Assembly (NCBI GenBank): GCA_964484125.1
Contig: CAZAEK010000005.1
Coordinates: 97,683 to 161,682 of the forward strand
Source of the DNA: DSSM01 sp964484125
Lineage (GTDB): Bacteria; Bacteroidota; Ignavibacteria; Tepidaquicellales; Tepidaquicellaceae
Direction: 5' to 3'
DNA: 64,000 nucleotides
Part shown: piece after piece, positions 1 to 10,084 of the stretch
How positions within the stretch are numbered: the first letter of the stretch is position 1
How the letters are laid out: each line of letters begins with the position of its first letter
Program-made: the position numbers and the translations under genes
Notes under the pieces: model-generated
What the model was told of the DNA's origin: nothing
Database searches by the model: none
What the model saw: only the letters and a program-made list of their open reading frames with translations

Positions 1-1815
1 ATAGAAGGGTTCAAATTAAAAAAATCTGTTGGCAATCTTGTTGCTCAGTCATGGGGAGGTGAATTTTTCAATGCAACATATTTCACAATAAATGAAATAC
101 AGGTATTCTTAATAGACTCGGCTTCTTACGGCGGGATAAATATTGCTAAAGTCAGAAAACTTGACGGAGTATTAAGTGAAGTTAAACATATTCATTTTTC
201 TTCAACTCTTTCAAATGATTCTCTTGTGAATTACCTTAACAGTGTTGATACAAATTATATTCTGATGTTTGTAAAATCTATTGCAACTCCGAATACAGTA
301 AATATAAATCAAACAGCAAAAAACCGTTTGAAACAGCTTGGAAGTATATATGCTGATTCCTTAAATCTGCAAAATATTTCAAGATGGAGTTTTATAAGTT
401 ACAGATCTATTCCAAATCCTGTAGTTGCAGAGGGTTTCCTGCGATTTGATTATACACCTGTTACTGTTACTATGCAACCTGAGTTTATGAGCACATCTGC
501 TAATATTTCTTACATTCTCGCTCCGGGAAATAAATGGTCAAACTTTGTTATAGATTATTCTTTAAACCAAAACACGAATATATTAACTGATTTTTATGGC
601 ATCAGATCTGATAATCAAACTGTTAAATTCCTTTCCAATTATCCGGGAAATAGTTATTCTTTCGATACATTGAATTCTTTGATTTATCCAGGTATCAAAG
701 TGAATGTTAAGCTTAGTATAGATACGTCTTTTAAATTAAATTCAGTGCCAAACCCTTATTTATCGCCTGTATTAAAAAGTATATCATATAATTACAGACC
801 TCCTGCAGAATTATGTCCTGATAATAATCTTTTTATCACGAATGATTCTGTATATCAGGAGGGTGATACTGTTGGAGCTTCAGTAAAAGTTGTAAATGCC
901 GGATATTCAGAAGCTGTAATTTTAATTAATAAATGGTCAGCTTCAACGCCGCAGGGTTTAAAGGTTCTGAAAACTGATACAGTGATTTCTAACCTGAAAA
1001 TTGATAGTTCAATATTTATATCTGCAAACCTTCCGACTATTGGTCTGAAAAGAGCGAATTCAAAAAAAGATACTGTAAATTTGTATTATGAATGCACTAT
1101 TAAAGGTGCAAATGAGTTTTATATATATAATAATACTGTGTTGAAGAAAATTGTTGTAGAAGGAGATTCAGTTAAGCCGGAAATGGATATTACTTTTGAC
1201 GGAACAAAGGTAGTTTCAGGTGATAATATATCGAGCAAACCGGATATTTTAATTAAGTTTTATGATAACAGTTTAGTTTTTATCAAAGATACTTCCAACA
1301 TTAAAATAAAGCTGAACGATAAATATGTACCTTATTACATTGGTTCTGTGAAAAATCCTGATTTGACAATAAGTTTTCCGGATAATAATTATCTTCAGGC
1401 AATTGTAAATTATACTCCGAAACTTGAAGAGAAAGACCATAAATTTGAATTTATTTCTTCCGATGCCGCAGGCAACAGAGCAGATACTGTAAAGTATTTT
1501 CTTAGTGTAAGCAGTGTATTTAGTGTATATGAAGTCTTTAACTATCCTAATCCTATGAGAGATTTCACAAAATTCACTTTCAAAATATCAGGAAGTGAAA
1601 GACCTGAAAAATGCAAAATAAAAATATATACTGTTGCAGGCAGGTTGATAAAAACAATAGAGACTTTTCCTTTTATAGGATTTAACAGTATAGATTGGGA
1701 TGGAAGAGATGAAGATGGTGATAATATTGCCAATGGAGTATATTTATATAAAATAATTATAGAGCAGGCAGGGAAAACAGAAACCCAGCTTCAAAAACTG
1801 GTAGTTTTAAAATGA
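1..1815 (+). CDS. C-terminal part of a C25/PorU-like secreted protein (5' truncated)
   Basis: The reading frame is open from base 1, so the gene starts outside the window; the first ATG in frame (226) is internal. The protein is clearly related to the C-terminal third of the next gene: both have matching blocks such as the NYLN..DT region, a DFYGIRSDN/DIYGVKRDN block and a KLSIDTS block. A CARDB/Ig-like region follows, and the end is a FlgD-like T9SS type A sorting domain (NYPNP near 1545, WDGRDEDGD near 1695, NGVYLYK). The catalytic part would lie upstream and cannot be seen. I infer a cell-surface or secreted cysteine-peptidase-family protein exported by T9SS. Only 16 nt separate its stop from the TTG at 1832. 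Confidence 0.8.
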   Translation: MEGFKLKKSVGNLVAQSWGGEFFNATYFTINEIQVFLIDSASYGGINIAKVRKLDGVLSEVKHIHFSSTLSNDSLVNYLNSVDTNYILMFVKSIATPNTVNINQTAKNRLKQLGSIYADSLNLQNISRWSFISYRSIPNPVVAEGFLRFDYTPVTVTMQPEFMSTSANISYILAPGNKWSNFVIDYSLNQNTNILTDFYGIRSDNQTVKFLSNYPGNSYSFDTLNSLIYPGIKVNVKLSIDTSFKLNSVPNPYLSPVLKSISYNYRPPAELCPDNNLFITNDSVYQEGDTVGASVKVVNAGYSEAVILINKWSASTPQGLKVLKTDTVISNLKIDSSIFISANLPTIGLKRANSKKDTVNLYYECTIKGANEFYIYNNTVLKKIVVEGDSVKPEMDITFDGTKVVSGDNISSKPDILIKFYDNSLVFIKDTSNIKIKLNDKYVPYYIGSVKNPDLTISFPDNNYLQAIVNYTPKLEEKDHKFEFISSDAAGNRADTVKYFLSVSSVFSVYEVFNYPNPMRDFTKFTFKISGSERPEKCKIKIYTVAGRLIKTIETFPFIGFNSIDWDGRDEDGDNIANGVYLYKIIIEQAGKTETQLQKLVVLK

Positions 1816-1873
1816 TTATTTAACTTGAATTTTGAAAAGTAATATATTAAAGTTTGTAAATTTTAAAAATAAT

Positions 1874-4800
1874 ATGGGAAGATTTTACTTTGCGGTGGTA
1901 ATTATCTTAGCTCTGATATCAGGAGCAAACGCACAAAATTATAACTGGATTACTCCAGGTCAGACATATTTAAAAATGTATGTAGCAGATGATGGAATTT
2001 ACAGAATTGATAAAAATGATTTTATAAATGCGGGAATTAGTGTTAGTGGTATAGATCCGAGAACAATTAAATTATATTACAAAGGAAATCAAATCCCGAT
2101 TTATTTTAATGGTGAACAGGACGGAGTCTTTAATGATACAGATTATTTTGATTTTTATGGACAGAGAAATTATGGTGGATTAACAAATTCTTATGATGTG
2201 TATAATGCTGTTAGTTATATAACAGATGAATATTATAACTTATATTCTGATACGAGTTGTTATTTCGTTGGTTGGGGAGGCAGTTACGGGGTAAGATTTA
2301 TTGATTTATCCTATAGTGTAAGCGAGCCGTATCCTTACGATTATTACTACAAGAGAATTCATTTTGAGCTTGATTCTATTTATTCGTTAGGAGAAACATT
2401 TGATCCAAGTAATGATTATAGATTTTTTTTAAATGATAAATTTCAGGGAGAAGGTTGGTACTGGAGGAGATTTCTATATAATAATACTCATAACAGTACA
2501 TTCCTGACACAATTTCTGCCTGCAAGTTCTCCCCCTGTAAAAATTAAAATTTTCGCTTATCCTGAGATTGTGAATACATCTGTTGCAAATGAACAGGTAC
2601 TTGCTATTAAGGTGAATGGAAATAATGTAGATACTATAAGAAGAAATGACTTTGGAAAAATGGATACAACTTTATTATTCCCGAAATCTTATTTGAACAC
2701 ATCCGGCAATACTCTGACTATGAGATATTCTCCTCCGGCAGCGGCTTCATCTTGTAAATTGTTACTTGATATGGTTGATATTTATTATCCTTCTGAAATA
2801 AGAATTGATACCACAAAATTGAGTTTTACAACAGAACTTGTTGATACTGCTTCAAAATTGTTTTCAGTAAATAATTTTAATTCCGGAAATCAGGTTTATA
2901 TCTATGATATTAAAAATAATAAAAGAATTGTTAATAATACTTATAGCGGTAGCGTTTTATATTTTACAGGTAACGGAAACGGGAAATTCGAAATAGTAAA
3001 TTCTAATATCAGTAAAAAACCTTTCAGAATTAAACAAAGACAGGTTCCTAATTTAGTTACAAATTCCACTGGAGTTGATTATCTGATTGTATATAATAAA
3101 TTATTTGAGGGACCTGCAGAACAACTAAGAAGTTTCAGAGCTACTAAAGACGGCTTCAGAACATTCAAAGCAGAAATCGAAGATATTTATGATGTATTTA
3201 ATTTTGGGATGGAAAATCCGATAGCTGTAAGAAATTTCGTTAAAAATGTTTATGATGTATGGGTATCTCCAAAAGTCGAATATTTAGTTTTATTCGGGAG
3301 GGGTTCGATTGATCCGAAAAATAATTTTAAAAACGGAGCTTATTATAAGAATTTTATTCCGGTCTATGGTAATCCAATTTCTGAAGCTTATTTTGGAAGC
3401 TTTACTCCTAATTCTCTGATATATAAAACTCAAGTTAATCTAGGCAGAATCCCTTGCTATACTAATGATGAAGCAAACGATATAATTAATAAAATCATAT
3501 TTTATGAAAACTCTACTGTGGATGATTGGCACAAACAGATATTAATGATAACAGGAGGTTATTATTACTCAGACCAATCTCTTAATGTTAATAATGCAAA
3601 TTATTTCTTAAATAATTATATTAAAATTAAACCAAATTCACTTTCTGACATAAAAATATATCTGAATGATACAAGTGGAAATGTTTTATATAACTATCAG
3701 GACTCAATTGTTAAATCTATTAATAGAGGTGCACTTTTATTGAATTATATTGGTCATTCTGGAAATAACTATTGGGATTATTCATTTACAGACCCTATTG
3801 TGTTGAATAATACAAAATTACCATTAGTCTTCAGTATGGCATGTTTCACTGGTAAGATTGCTGACCCAAATTTTCGAGGATATGGAGAAAGATTCATATA
3901 TTATCCCAATAAAGGTGCAATCGGTTTTATTTCAACTACAGGTTGGAGTTGGTCATCTTCTGGAAACTTATTTAACGAATATTGTTGGAAAGGGTTCAGA
4001 GATGATACTTTAAGAAGGTCCGGTAATTTTGTCAAATATGCTGCAGCTCTTATGGATACAATTAGTTTTGCCTCTAGAAATACAATAAATTGCTATACCC
4101 TTATCGGTGACCCAGCTGTAAATTTGAAACTGCCTAAATTTCCTGAGTATTGTATTAACAATGAAGATTATTCCATAGAAAATAAATCTCTATCTGTTGG
4201 AGAATTTTTAAATTTCAAAATATTTCTAAGAAATCTTGGTACTTTTTCTGATTCAGTTAAGGTAAAAGTAAAATTAATTCAAAACGGTAGCGATCTTTAT
4301 ATTAAAGATTATATATTACATAATTTTTCTTTTGTTGATACTATTAAATGTTCGTTTAAAATAGATACTGCTGGGTCATTAAAAGTTAAGATTATTATAG
4401 ACCCTGATAATTGGAATATATTCGAAAATAAGAGTAATAATACTATTGAATTTAAAGTTGATAATTTAAGATCGAGTTTCGTTCCATTATTTCCGGTTGA
4501 TAATCAATTGATTATAACAGATACAGTTCTTTTTTCAGGACTAAATCCATATTTTTATAATCCATCAGATAAAATATTATTGGAAATTGATACAACGCTA
4601 AATTTTAATTCACCATTTTCCCAAACTTATGTTAAAAATAATTTATCTGGTGTAAAAACAGACTTTAAAATTAAATTAAATTATATCGATTCTAATAAAA
4701 TTTTCTTTTGGCGAACATATTGTATTTTAGGCAATGACACTTCTAATTATTCAAAAATTTTCAGATTTTCTATTTCCCCCAATAATTCAAATTTAGCTGA

Positions 4801-6763
4801 AAAGATTGATTCTGCATTTAAGATTAATATCTTTGACAAATATAGTGTTGATGATCCAAATTTATCTTTTATTGAAAATAATGATTTTTCTTATACTATT
4901 AAGTTTATTAAAGGTTATCTTTTCAACCGATCACAAACTCACGCTCCTTTTTCTCCATCGATTATAACTGTAAACAACAAAACTACACTATTAAATAAAT
5001 CCGGCTTACATATTATTAAGATTTCTAAAACTAATGGCTTTATTCAGAATCTGAAGCATTTTTCAATGAATAGCGCACAATCCTCAGATTCTGTATTAAA
5101 TTACCTGAATACTTTTGATACCACTAATCTAATGATGGCTTGTAAGGTATTTGCAGTTCCAGGAGGGGTAACAATGTCTGCTGTAGCACGAAATAAAATA
5201 AAAGAATTTGGAAGTGTTAAAATTGATTCAGTAGGCTCTTTTGGCTGGTATAGTACTTGGGCTTTTATAGGATATTTGAATGCTCCAATACAAAATGTTA
5301 ATGAAAGATATATCTATTATCCGGGAGGAGGAGCAGATGCAGCACCTTCTATTGTATTCACTGAACCTTATTTCCTTAGTTATTTCGGTTCAATTACTAC
5401 TATAATACAAACCGCACAACACTACAAATCCCTTTCATGGCAGCAGGAGCTATTTCCGAAAACGGCTATTAAAACGGATATATATGGTGTAAAACGCGAT
5501 AATACTGAACAGCTACTCTATCAGGATCTTACAAATAATAATGGAATACCCCTTGATACAATAAATGCCTATACTTATCCAAATCTAAAAATTGTTACGA
5601 AACTTTCTATAGATACTTCTTCAGGTCCGTTGCTTGAGCCAATTCCTTATGGAGGTATTCCATCGCCAATTTTGAAATCAATAAGTTACAGCTACGTACC
5701 CCCTCCCGAACTGGCAATAGATTATTCTTCATTGGTAAGGTCTGATTCGCTTATCAAAGCGGAGGATAGTCTGGGAATTGCAGTCAGGTACTATAATGTC
5801 GGCTTTAAAAACTGTTACGGTACCGTCAGAAATATTTATTTCTACAGAGGCAGTGAAAGAATAAATGTCAGCTCAGATACAAACTTCGCTACTCTGAAAG
5901 TTGATAGCTCTCAATCCTATAAAACTTATATTAAGTTTGCAAACTATCTGCCTCCAACAAGAAAATATGATGAGCAAATATCCGTATTCTTTGAGGTAAT
6001 GCCACTGGGACAGCAGAATGATTATTATTATTACAATAATACAATAAATACAGATGTATGGATTAAGAAAAATATTTCAGGAGGCACTTTCGAATTATTT
6101 GCCGATGGTGTAAGATTACTCGGCGGTGAATATGTGAAAAAGAATCCTGAGGTTACTGTTAAATATATAAGCAAAGATGCTGTTCCCATATCGTTTGCTG
6201 ATACATCTCTGTTTAAATTCATTGTTAACGGCAGATTGCTAAACATTGGCTTGAACAAGGAAATTAAAACAAATGAAGATTTTACAAAGAAATCTAAACA
6301 GGATGACAGAATGACAAGCGATGCAAAAAATAAACAGGTCGAAACTCCGAAGTCATTTAATTTCTATCCGGAGTTGCAATCAGGTGAAAATAATCTTGTG
6401 ATACTTTCGAGAGTTACCTATGAAACAAATTTTGATACTATTAAATATTCTGTCCTTGTTTCTGATGAATTTTTTGTGAAAGATTTATATAACTATCCTA
6501 ACCCTACAAAAGGCAATACCTCATTTATGTTTACACTTGCCGGTAATAATGTTACTGACTGTAAGATAAAAATTTATACTGCTGCCGGAAGACTAATTAA
6601 AACAATTTATGCTCCTGCTAAAATAGGTTATAATCAGATCTTCTGGGACGGAAGAGATGATGACGGAGATGCACTTGCAAACGGAGTATATTTCTACAAG
6701 CTGATTGTTGAGGGAGATGGTAAAAAAGAAACGCCTATCCAGCGTCTTGCCGTATTGAAATAA
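1874..6763 (+). CDS. C25 (gingipain/PorU-type) cysteine peptidase with T9SS sorting domain
   Basis: About 1629 residues. I start at ATG 1874 because it gives a compact signal peptide (MGRFYFAVVIILALISGANA); the frame also offers TTG at 1832, which would add 14 residues. The C25 fold is shown by a DYLIVYN strand, an EDIYDVFNFG helix, an LVLFGRGSIDP segment, and the dyad His in NYIGHSG (His628) and Cys in SMACFTG (Cys657). A CARDB-like domain follows (near 4150-4470), then a long region shared with the upstream truncated gene, then a C-terminal FlgD-like/T9SS type A domain (NYPNP, WDGRDDDGD, NGVYFYK). C25 includes the gingipains and the T9SS sortase PorU. A sorting tail and a CARDB domain fit a secreted peptidase at least as well as the sortase, so I do not name it porU. 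Confidence 0.85.
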   Translation: MGRFYFAVVIILALISGANAQNYNWITPGQTYLKMYVADDGIYRIDKNDFINAGISVSGIDPRTIKLYYKGNQIPIYFNGEQDGVFNDTDYFDFYGQRNYGGLTNSYDVYNAVSYITDEYYNLYSDTSCYFVGWGGSYGVRFIDLSYSVSEPYPYDYYYKRIHFELDSIYSLGETFDPSNDYRFFLNDKFQGEGWYWRRFLYNNTHNSTFLTQFLPASSPPVKIKIFAYPEIVNTSVANEQVLAIKVNGNNVDTIRRNDFGKMDTTLLFPKSYLNTSGNTLTMRYSPPAAASSCKLLLDMVDIYYPSEIRIDTTKLSFTTELVDTASKLFSVNNFNSGNQVYIYDIKNNKRIVNNTYSGSVLYFTGNGNGKFEIVNSNISKKPFRIKQRQVPNLVTNSTGVDYLIVYNKLFEGPAEQLRSFRATKDGFRTFKAEIEDIYDVFNFGMENPIAVRNFVKNVYDVWVSPKVEYLVLFGRGSIDPKNNFKNGAYYKNFIPVYGNPISEAYFGSFTPNSLIYKTQVNLGRIPCYTNDEANDIINKIIFYENSTVDDWHKQILMITGGYYYSDQSLNVNNANYFLNNYIKIKPNSLSDIKIYLNDTSGNVLYNYQDSIVKSINRGALLLNYIGHSGNNYWDYSFTDPIVLNNTKLPLVFSMACFTGKIADPNFRGYGERFIYYPNKGAIGFISTTGWSWSSSGNLFNEYCWKGFRDDTLRRSGNFVKYAAALMDTISFASRNTINCYTLIGDPAVNLKLPKFPEYCINNEDYSIENKSLSVGEFLNFKIFLRNLGTFSDSVKVKVKLIQNGSDLYIKDYILHNFSFVDTIKCSFKIDTAGSLKVKIIIDPDNWNIFENKSNNTIEFKVDNLRSSFVPLFPVDNQLIITDTVLFSGLNPYFYNPSDKILLEIDTTLNFNSPFSQTYVKNNLSGVKTDFKIKLNYIDSNKIFFWRTYCILGNDTSNYSKIFRFSISPNNSNLAEKIDSAFKINIFDKYSVDDPNLSFIENNDFSYTIKFIKGYLFNRSQTHAPFSPSIITVNNKTTLLNKSGLHIIKISKTNGFIQNLKHFSMNSAQSSDSVLNYLNTFDTTNLMMACKVFAVPGGVTMSAVARNKIKEFGSVKIDSVGSFGWYSTWAFIGYLNAPIQNVNERYIYYPGGGADAAPSIVFTEPYFLSYFGSITTIIQTAQHYKSLSWQQELFPKTAIKTDIYGVKRDNTEQLLYQDLTNNNGIPLDTINAYTYPNLKIVTKLSIDTSSGPLLEPIPYGGIPSPILKSISYSYVPPPELAIDYSSLVRSDSLIKAEDSLGIAVRYYNVGFKNCYGTVRNIYFYRGSERINVSSDTNFATLKVDSSQSYKTYIKFANYLPPTRKYDEQISVFFEVMPLGQQNDYYYYNNTINTDVWIKKNISGGTFELFADGVRLLGGEYVKKNPEVTVKYISKDAVPISFADTSLFKFIVNGRLLNIGLNKEIKTNEDFTKKSKQDDRMTSDAKNKQVETPKSFNFYPELQSGENNLVILSRVTYETNFDTIKYSVLVSDEFFVKDLYNYPNPTKGNTSFMFTLAGNNVTDCKIKIYTAAGRLIKTIYAPAKIGYNQIFWDGRDDDGDALANGVYFYKLIVEGDGKKETPIQRLAVLK

Positions 6764-6821
6764 TAAATTTGAATTTCTTTTTCATTTTAAGTGTTATATG
6801 TTATATAATTAATAATTTAAG

Positions 6822-7766
6822 ATGAAAAAGAGTTTAATTGAGTTAATGAACGGTCTTATTGACTATGCCGGATTATTTCCTCCTGCGTCCTTACCTTTAG
6901 ATAAAGCAATATCTGAATATATTTACTATAAAAAATCTGAATATAGCTATATTGTCTCAAGGTTTGTAGTACCTGTTGCCTCTGTGGAAAATCTGAAATC
7001 AATTTATCAGGAAATTAACGGCGGAAATATAAGTCTTTCTGTAATTCTTCCTGAAATGGAATTTGCTGTAAAAAGCGAGAGAAATATTTCAAAGTCAATT
7101 AAGGATTTAGATGCAATATTAAAAGAAAATTCCTTTATAGAAGCGTCATCATTTGAAATAAAACTTCCGAGAAATCTTTCTGCTGAAAATCAGGAAAAAT
7201 TATTAAAACAGTTCCAAAAAATTATTACCAAAATTAAAAAACTCCCGGATAATTCACTGATTTTTTTCGAACCTTATGTGCTTGGTGATAACTGGAAAAC
7301 AAACATTGATATTGCATGTGAAGTAATCAGCCAAACCAGAGAACACTCGGGATTTAAGCTGCGAACCGGTGGCGTAACACAGGACGCCTTCCCTCACACT
7401 GATATACTTGCCTATGCAATAAAAAAATGCAGTGATATGAAAATTAAATTCAAAGCAACTGCTGGATTGCATCATCCGTTGAGGCATTTCAATCCTTCAG
7501 TTAATACAAAGATGCATGGTTTTTTCAATGTATTCATTGGTTTTTTAATTGCTGAGAAATATAATCCATCTCCGGAAATACTGAAAAAATTAATAAATAC
7601 AGAATCAGCAACTGAATTCAGTTTCACAGATGATTTTATAACTTATGAAAACTTTGTAATCTCATTAAAAGATATTAAAAATATAAAAGAGTCATTCTCG
7701 CTTTCTTACGGCAGTTGCAGTATAGATGAGCCGATTGACGATTTGAAAACATTAAAACTTATCTAA
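6822..7766 (+). CDS. Conserved hypothetical protein paired with fumarylacetoacetase
   Basis: 314 residues, no signal peptide and no membrane segment, so probably cytoplasmic. I do not recognise a named domain. Notable segments are LIDYAGLFPPASLP at the N-terminus, KLRTGGVTQDAFP near residue 183 and KFKATAGLHHPLRH near residue 215; strand-loop patterns with RTGG and a His-His pair look like barrel-type active-site loops, but that is inference. It lies 5 nt upstream of the fumarylacetoacetase gene, so the two are very likely co-transcribed, which suggests a role in aromatic amino-acid breakdown or the handling of its products. The function is not established. Confidence 0.75.
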   Translation: MKKSLIELMNGLIDYAGLFPPASLPLDKAISEYIYYKKSEYSYIVSRFVVPVASVENLKSIYQEINGGNISLSVILPEMEFAVKSERNISKSIKDLDAILKENSFIEASSFEIKLPRNLSAENQEKLLKQFQKIITKIKKLPDNSLIFFEPYVLGDNWKTNIDIACEVISQTREHSGFKLRTGGVTQDAFPHTDILAYAIKKCSDMKIKFKATAGLHHPLRHFNPSVNTKMHGFFNVFIGFLIAEKYNPSPEILKKLINTESATEFSFTDDFITYENFVISLKDIKNIKESFSLSYGSCSIDEPIDDLKTLKLI

Positions 7767-7771
7767 ATAAT

Positions 7772-9013
7772 ATGAAATCATTTTTAGATATTGAAAAGAA
7801 TTCTGATTTTCCTCTGGAAAATATTCCGTTTGGTGTTTATCTAAATAATGGTAAACCTGATATCTGTACGGCAATTGGTGAATTTATTATTAATCTGAAT
7901 ATTCTCGAAAATTCAGGCTATTTCGATACTTGTTCCTTTGCAGGAGCTAAGCCATTTTCAGAACCGGTGCTGAATAAATTTATGAGTCTTGGTAAAAATG
8001 CAAGAATTGAAGCGAGGCAAAAAATTCAGGAACTATTTTCAGAAGAATCTCCGCTTGCGGGTAATAATAAAATATTAGATGAAATTCTATATCCTCTTTC
8101 AAAAGCTGAAATGCTCATGCCGGTTGCAATAGGAGATTACACAGATTTTTATTCATCACGTGAGCATGCAACAAATGTAGGTATAATGTTCAGAGGGAAA
8201 GAAAACGCATTAATGCCTAACTGGCTTCATCTTCCCGTTGCTTATCACGGCAGGGCAAGTTCTGTAGTGATAAGCGGAACTAAAGTCAGAAGACCATCTG
8301 GTCAGATTAAAAACGACGATAAACCTTTTCCTGAATTCAGTAAAACAAAGCAACTGGATTTTGAGCTTGAAATGGGCTTTTTTATCGGAACCGGTAATGA
8401 ACTCGGCAATCCTGTAAAAACAGATGATGCTCTTGAACATATATTCGGAATGGTACTTGTAAATGACTGGAGTGCAAGGGATATACAAAAATGGGAATAT
8501 GTTCCGCTCGGTCCTTTTCTCTCAAAAAACTTTGCCACTACTATTTCACCATGGATAATTACACTCGAAGCTCTTGAACCTTTTAAAGTTGAAGGACCAA
8601 AACAGGATCCCGAACCAATGGAATATTTAAAAACAAAAGGAAATCCAACCTATGATATAAATCTTGAGGTGTATATCAAATCCGAAAAAATGCAGGAACC
8701 TTTTTTAATTGCGAAATCTAATTTTAAATATCTCTATTGGAATATTGCTCAGCAACTTGCTCACCATACTATAACCGGCTGCAATACACGTACCGGGGAT
8801 ATGATGGCTTCAGGAACAATAAGCGGACCTGAAAAAATAAACCGCGGCTCCATGCTTGAACTTACATGGCGTGGAACTGAACCCATTAAATTGCCTGACG
8901 GAACTGAACGTAAATTTTTCAATGACGGTGATGAAGTTATCATAAAAGGATTCTGCGAAAAAGAAGGTCTAAGAATCGGATTTGGAGAAGCAAAAGGATT
9001 GATTCTTCCATAA
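7772..9013 (+). CDS. fahA: Fumarylacetoacetase
   Basis: 413 residues, normal length for the family. It hydrolyses fumarylacetoacetate to fumarate and acetoacetate, the last step of tyrosine/homogentisate degradation, in the cytoplasm. Residues matching the mammalian active site are present with a one-residue offset: Asp125 and His132 in DYTDFYSSREH, Glu198 and Glu200 in DFELEMG, and Asp232 in NDWSARD. Other family segments are LPVAYHGRASS and VPLGPFLSKNF. No other homogentisate-pathway gene lies in this window; the partner is the hypothetical gene 5 nt upstream. Identification is firm. Confidence 0.96.
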   Translation: MKSFLDIEKNSDFPLENIPFGVYLNNGKPDICTAIGEFIINLNILENSGYFDTCSFAGAKPFSEPVLNKFMSLGKNARIEARQKIQELFSEESPLAGNNKILDEILYPLSKAEMLMPVAIGDYTDFYSSREHATNVGIMFRGKENALMPNWLHLPVAYHGRASSVVISGTKVRRPSGQIKNDDKPFPEFSKTKQLDFELEMGFFIGTGNELGNPVKTDDALEHIFGMVLVNDWSARDIQKWEYVPLGPFLSKNFATTISPWIITLEALEPFKVEGPKQDPEPMEYLKTKGNPTYDINLEVYIKSEKMQEPFLIAKSNFKYLYWNIAQQLAHHTITGCNTRTGDMMASGTISGPEKINRGSMLELTWRGTEPIKLPDGTERKFFNDGDEVIIKGFCEKEGLRIGFGEAKGLILP

Positions 9014-9077
9014 GGTCAGTCCTTGTTGACTTGAAATTTTTGTAAATTAGAAGTATCTTAAATATTAATTTATAAAT

Positions 9078-9446
9078 ATGATAACTTTATTAATTATACT
9101 TTTAGTCTTTGTATGTATTCTGCTTATTGGAGTTGTACTTTTGCAATCTTCAAAAGGTGGCGGATTGACTTCGACTTTCGGTGGTTCAAATGTTACTACT
9201 ATGTTTGGCGCAAGGAGAACATCTGATTTCCTTCAGAAGTCAACCATAGTTCTCGCAGTAATATTTTTACTTGTTTCGCTTCTGATGAATTTATACATCA
9301 GTAAAACTACAGATTCAACTGAAAGTGTACTGCAGAAAAACAGCGGTAGTGCACCTGTTCAGCAGACAATTCCGCAGCAGAATATTCCAAGTCCCGATGC
9401 ACCTCCAACTCAGCAACCTGACCAGCAGCAGAATCAAAATCCGTAA
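9078..9446 (+). CDS. secG: Protein translocase subunit SecG
   Basis: 122 residues. An N-terminal membrane helix (residues 2-24) is followed by the family segment LQSSKGGGLTSTFGG and a second helix near residues 56-74, the two-helix topology of SecG in the SecYEG channel. The tail from about residue 85 is low-complexity and rich in Gln and Pro, which is common in FCB-group SecG and is not conserved. A strong terminator-like hairpin lies 41 nt after the stop codon, so secG probably ends a transcript. Confidence 0.93.
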   Translation: MITLLIILLVFVCILLIGVVLLQSSKGGGLTSTFGGSNVTTMFGARRTSDFLQKSTIVLAVIFLLVSLLMNLYISKTTDSTESVLQKNSGSAPVQQTIPQQNIPSPDAPPTQQPDQQQNQNP

Positions 9447-9457
9447 AAGTTTTAACT

Positions 9458-10084
9458 TTGCGGCAATTCATACTTCATATTGATTTTAGCACTCTTTTTC
9501 AAAAGAGTGCTTTTTTTATTTCCATAATTTCTCTTGTTTTTTCTGCTGAAATATATTCTCAGGAAAAGCTCTCACTCAAATCTGATTCTGAATTAAGTCT
9601 GTCAGAATTTAAAAAGCTTGAATTAATTCAATCAGTCCTTTCAGATACAACGAGACAGGATACGGCTGTAAAAAAATTTGTAATGAAAAAAAAACCGTGG
9701 AAAGCGGTCCTTTTCTCAGCTATTCTGCCGGGCTTAGGGCAATATTATAATGAATCTTACTGGAAAATACCTGTTGTTGCGGGAATTGGCAGTTATTTTG
9801 TATATGTGGCGATTAAAAACAATAATAAGTTTATAGAAAACAGAGATTTATATGATGCTTCCATAACACCTCAAAATCCTTCCGGCGATACGCGATACAA
9901 GAACCTGAGAGAATTTTACAGAGACCAGCGGGACCAGTTTATACTTTATTTCGGTTTGCTTTATTTAATTAATCTCGCAGATGCCTATGTTGATGCACAT
10001 TTATTCGATTTTGATGTCAGTGATAAATACAGAGGAGGTGTGTTTATATCTCCGGGGAAAGTCGGGATTAAACTCAGTTTGTAA
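9458..10084 (+). CDS. DUF5683-type membrane protein
   Basis: 208 residues from a TTG start at 9458; no ATG or GTG exists in frame before the mature protein, so this TTG, or a non-standard start after the hairpin, must be used. Residues about 18-35 form a signal peptide or anchor ending in SAEIYSQ. The conserved DUF5683 core follows: FSAILPGLGQYYN (residues 84-96), WKIPVVAGIGSYFVYVA, a charged helix with YRDQRDQF, and LLYLINLADAYVDAHLFDFD. The family is widespread in Bacteroidota and relatives; its function is unknown, probably in the envelope. The secG terminator hairpin falls within the first codons, so it may form in this mRNA too. Confidence 0.75.
   Translation: MRQFILHIDFSTLFQKSAFFISIISLVFSAEIYSQEKLSLKSDSELSLSEFKKLELIQSVLSDTTRQDTAVKKFVMKKKPWKAVLFSAILPGLGQYYNESYWKIPVVAGIGSYFVYVAIKNNNKFIENRDLYDASITPQNPSGDTRYKNLREFYRDQRDQFILYFGLLYLINLADAYVDAHLFDFDVSDKYRGGVFISPGKVGIKLSL
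9488..9517 (+). terminator. Rho-independent terminator after secG, lying inside the next reading frame
   Basis: Perfect stem AGCACTCTTT / AAAGAGTGCT with a 4-nt loop (stem 9488-9497 and 9502-9511), followed by a T run to 9517. Location and form are those of an intrinsic terminator for secG. Its position 30 nt inside the open frame of the following gene is unusual. Confidence 0.8.
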
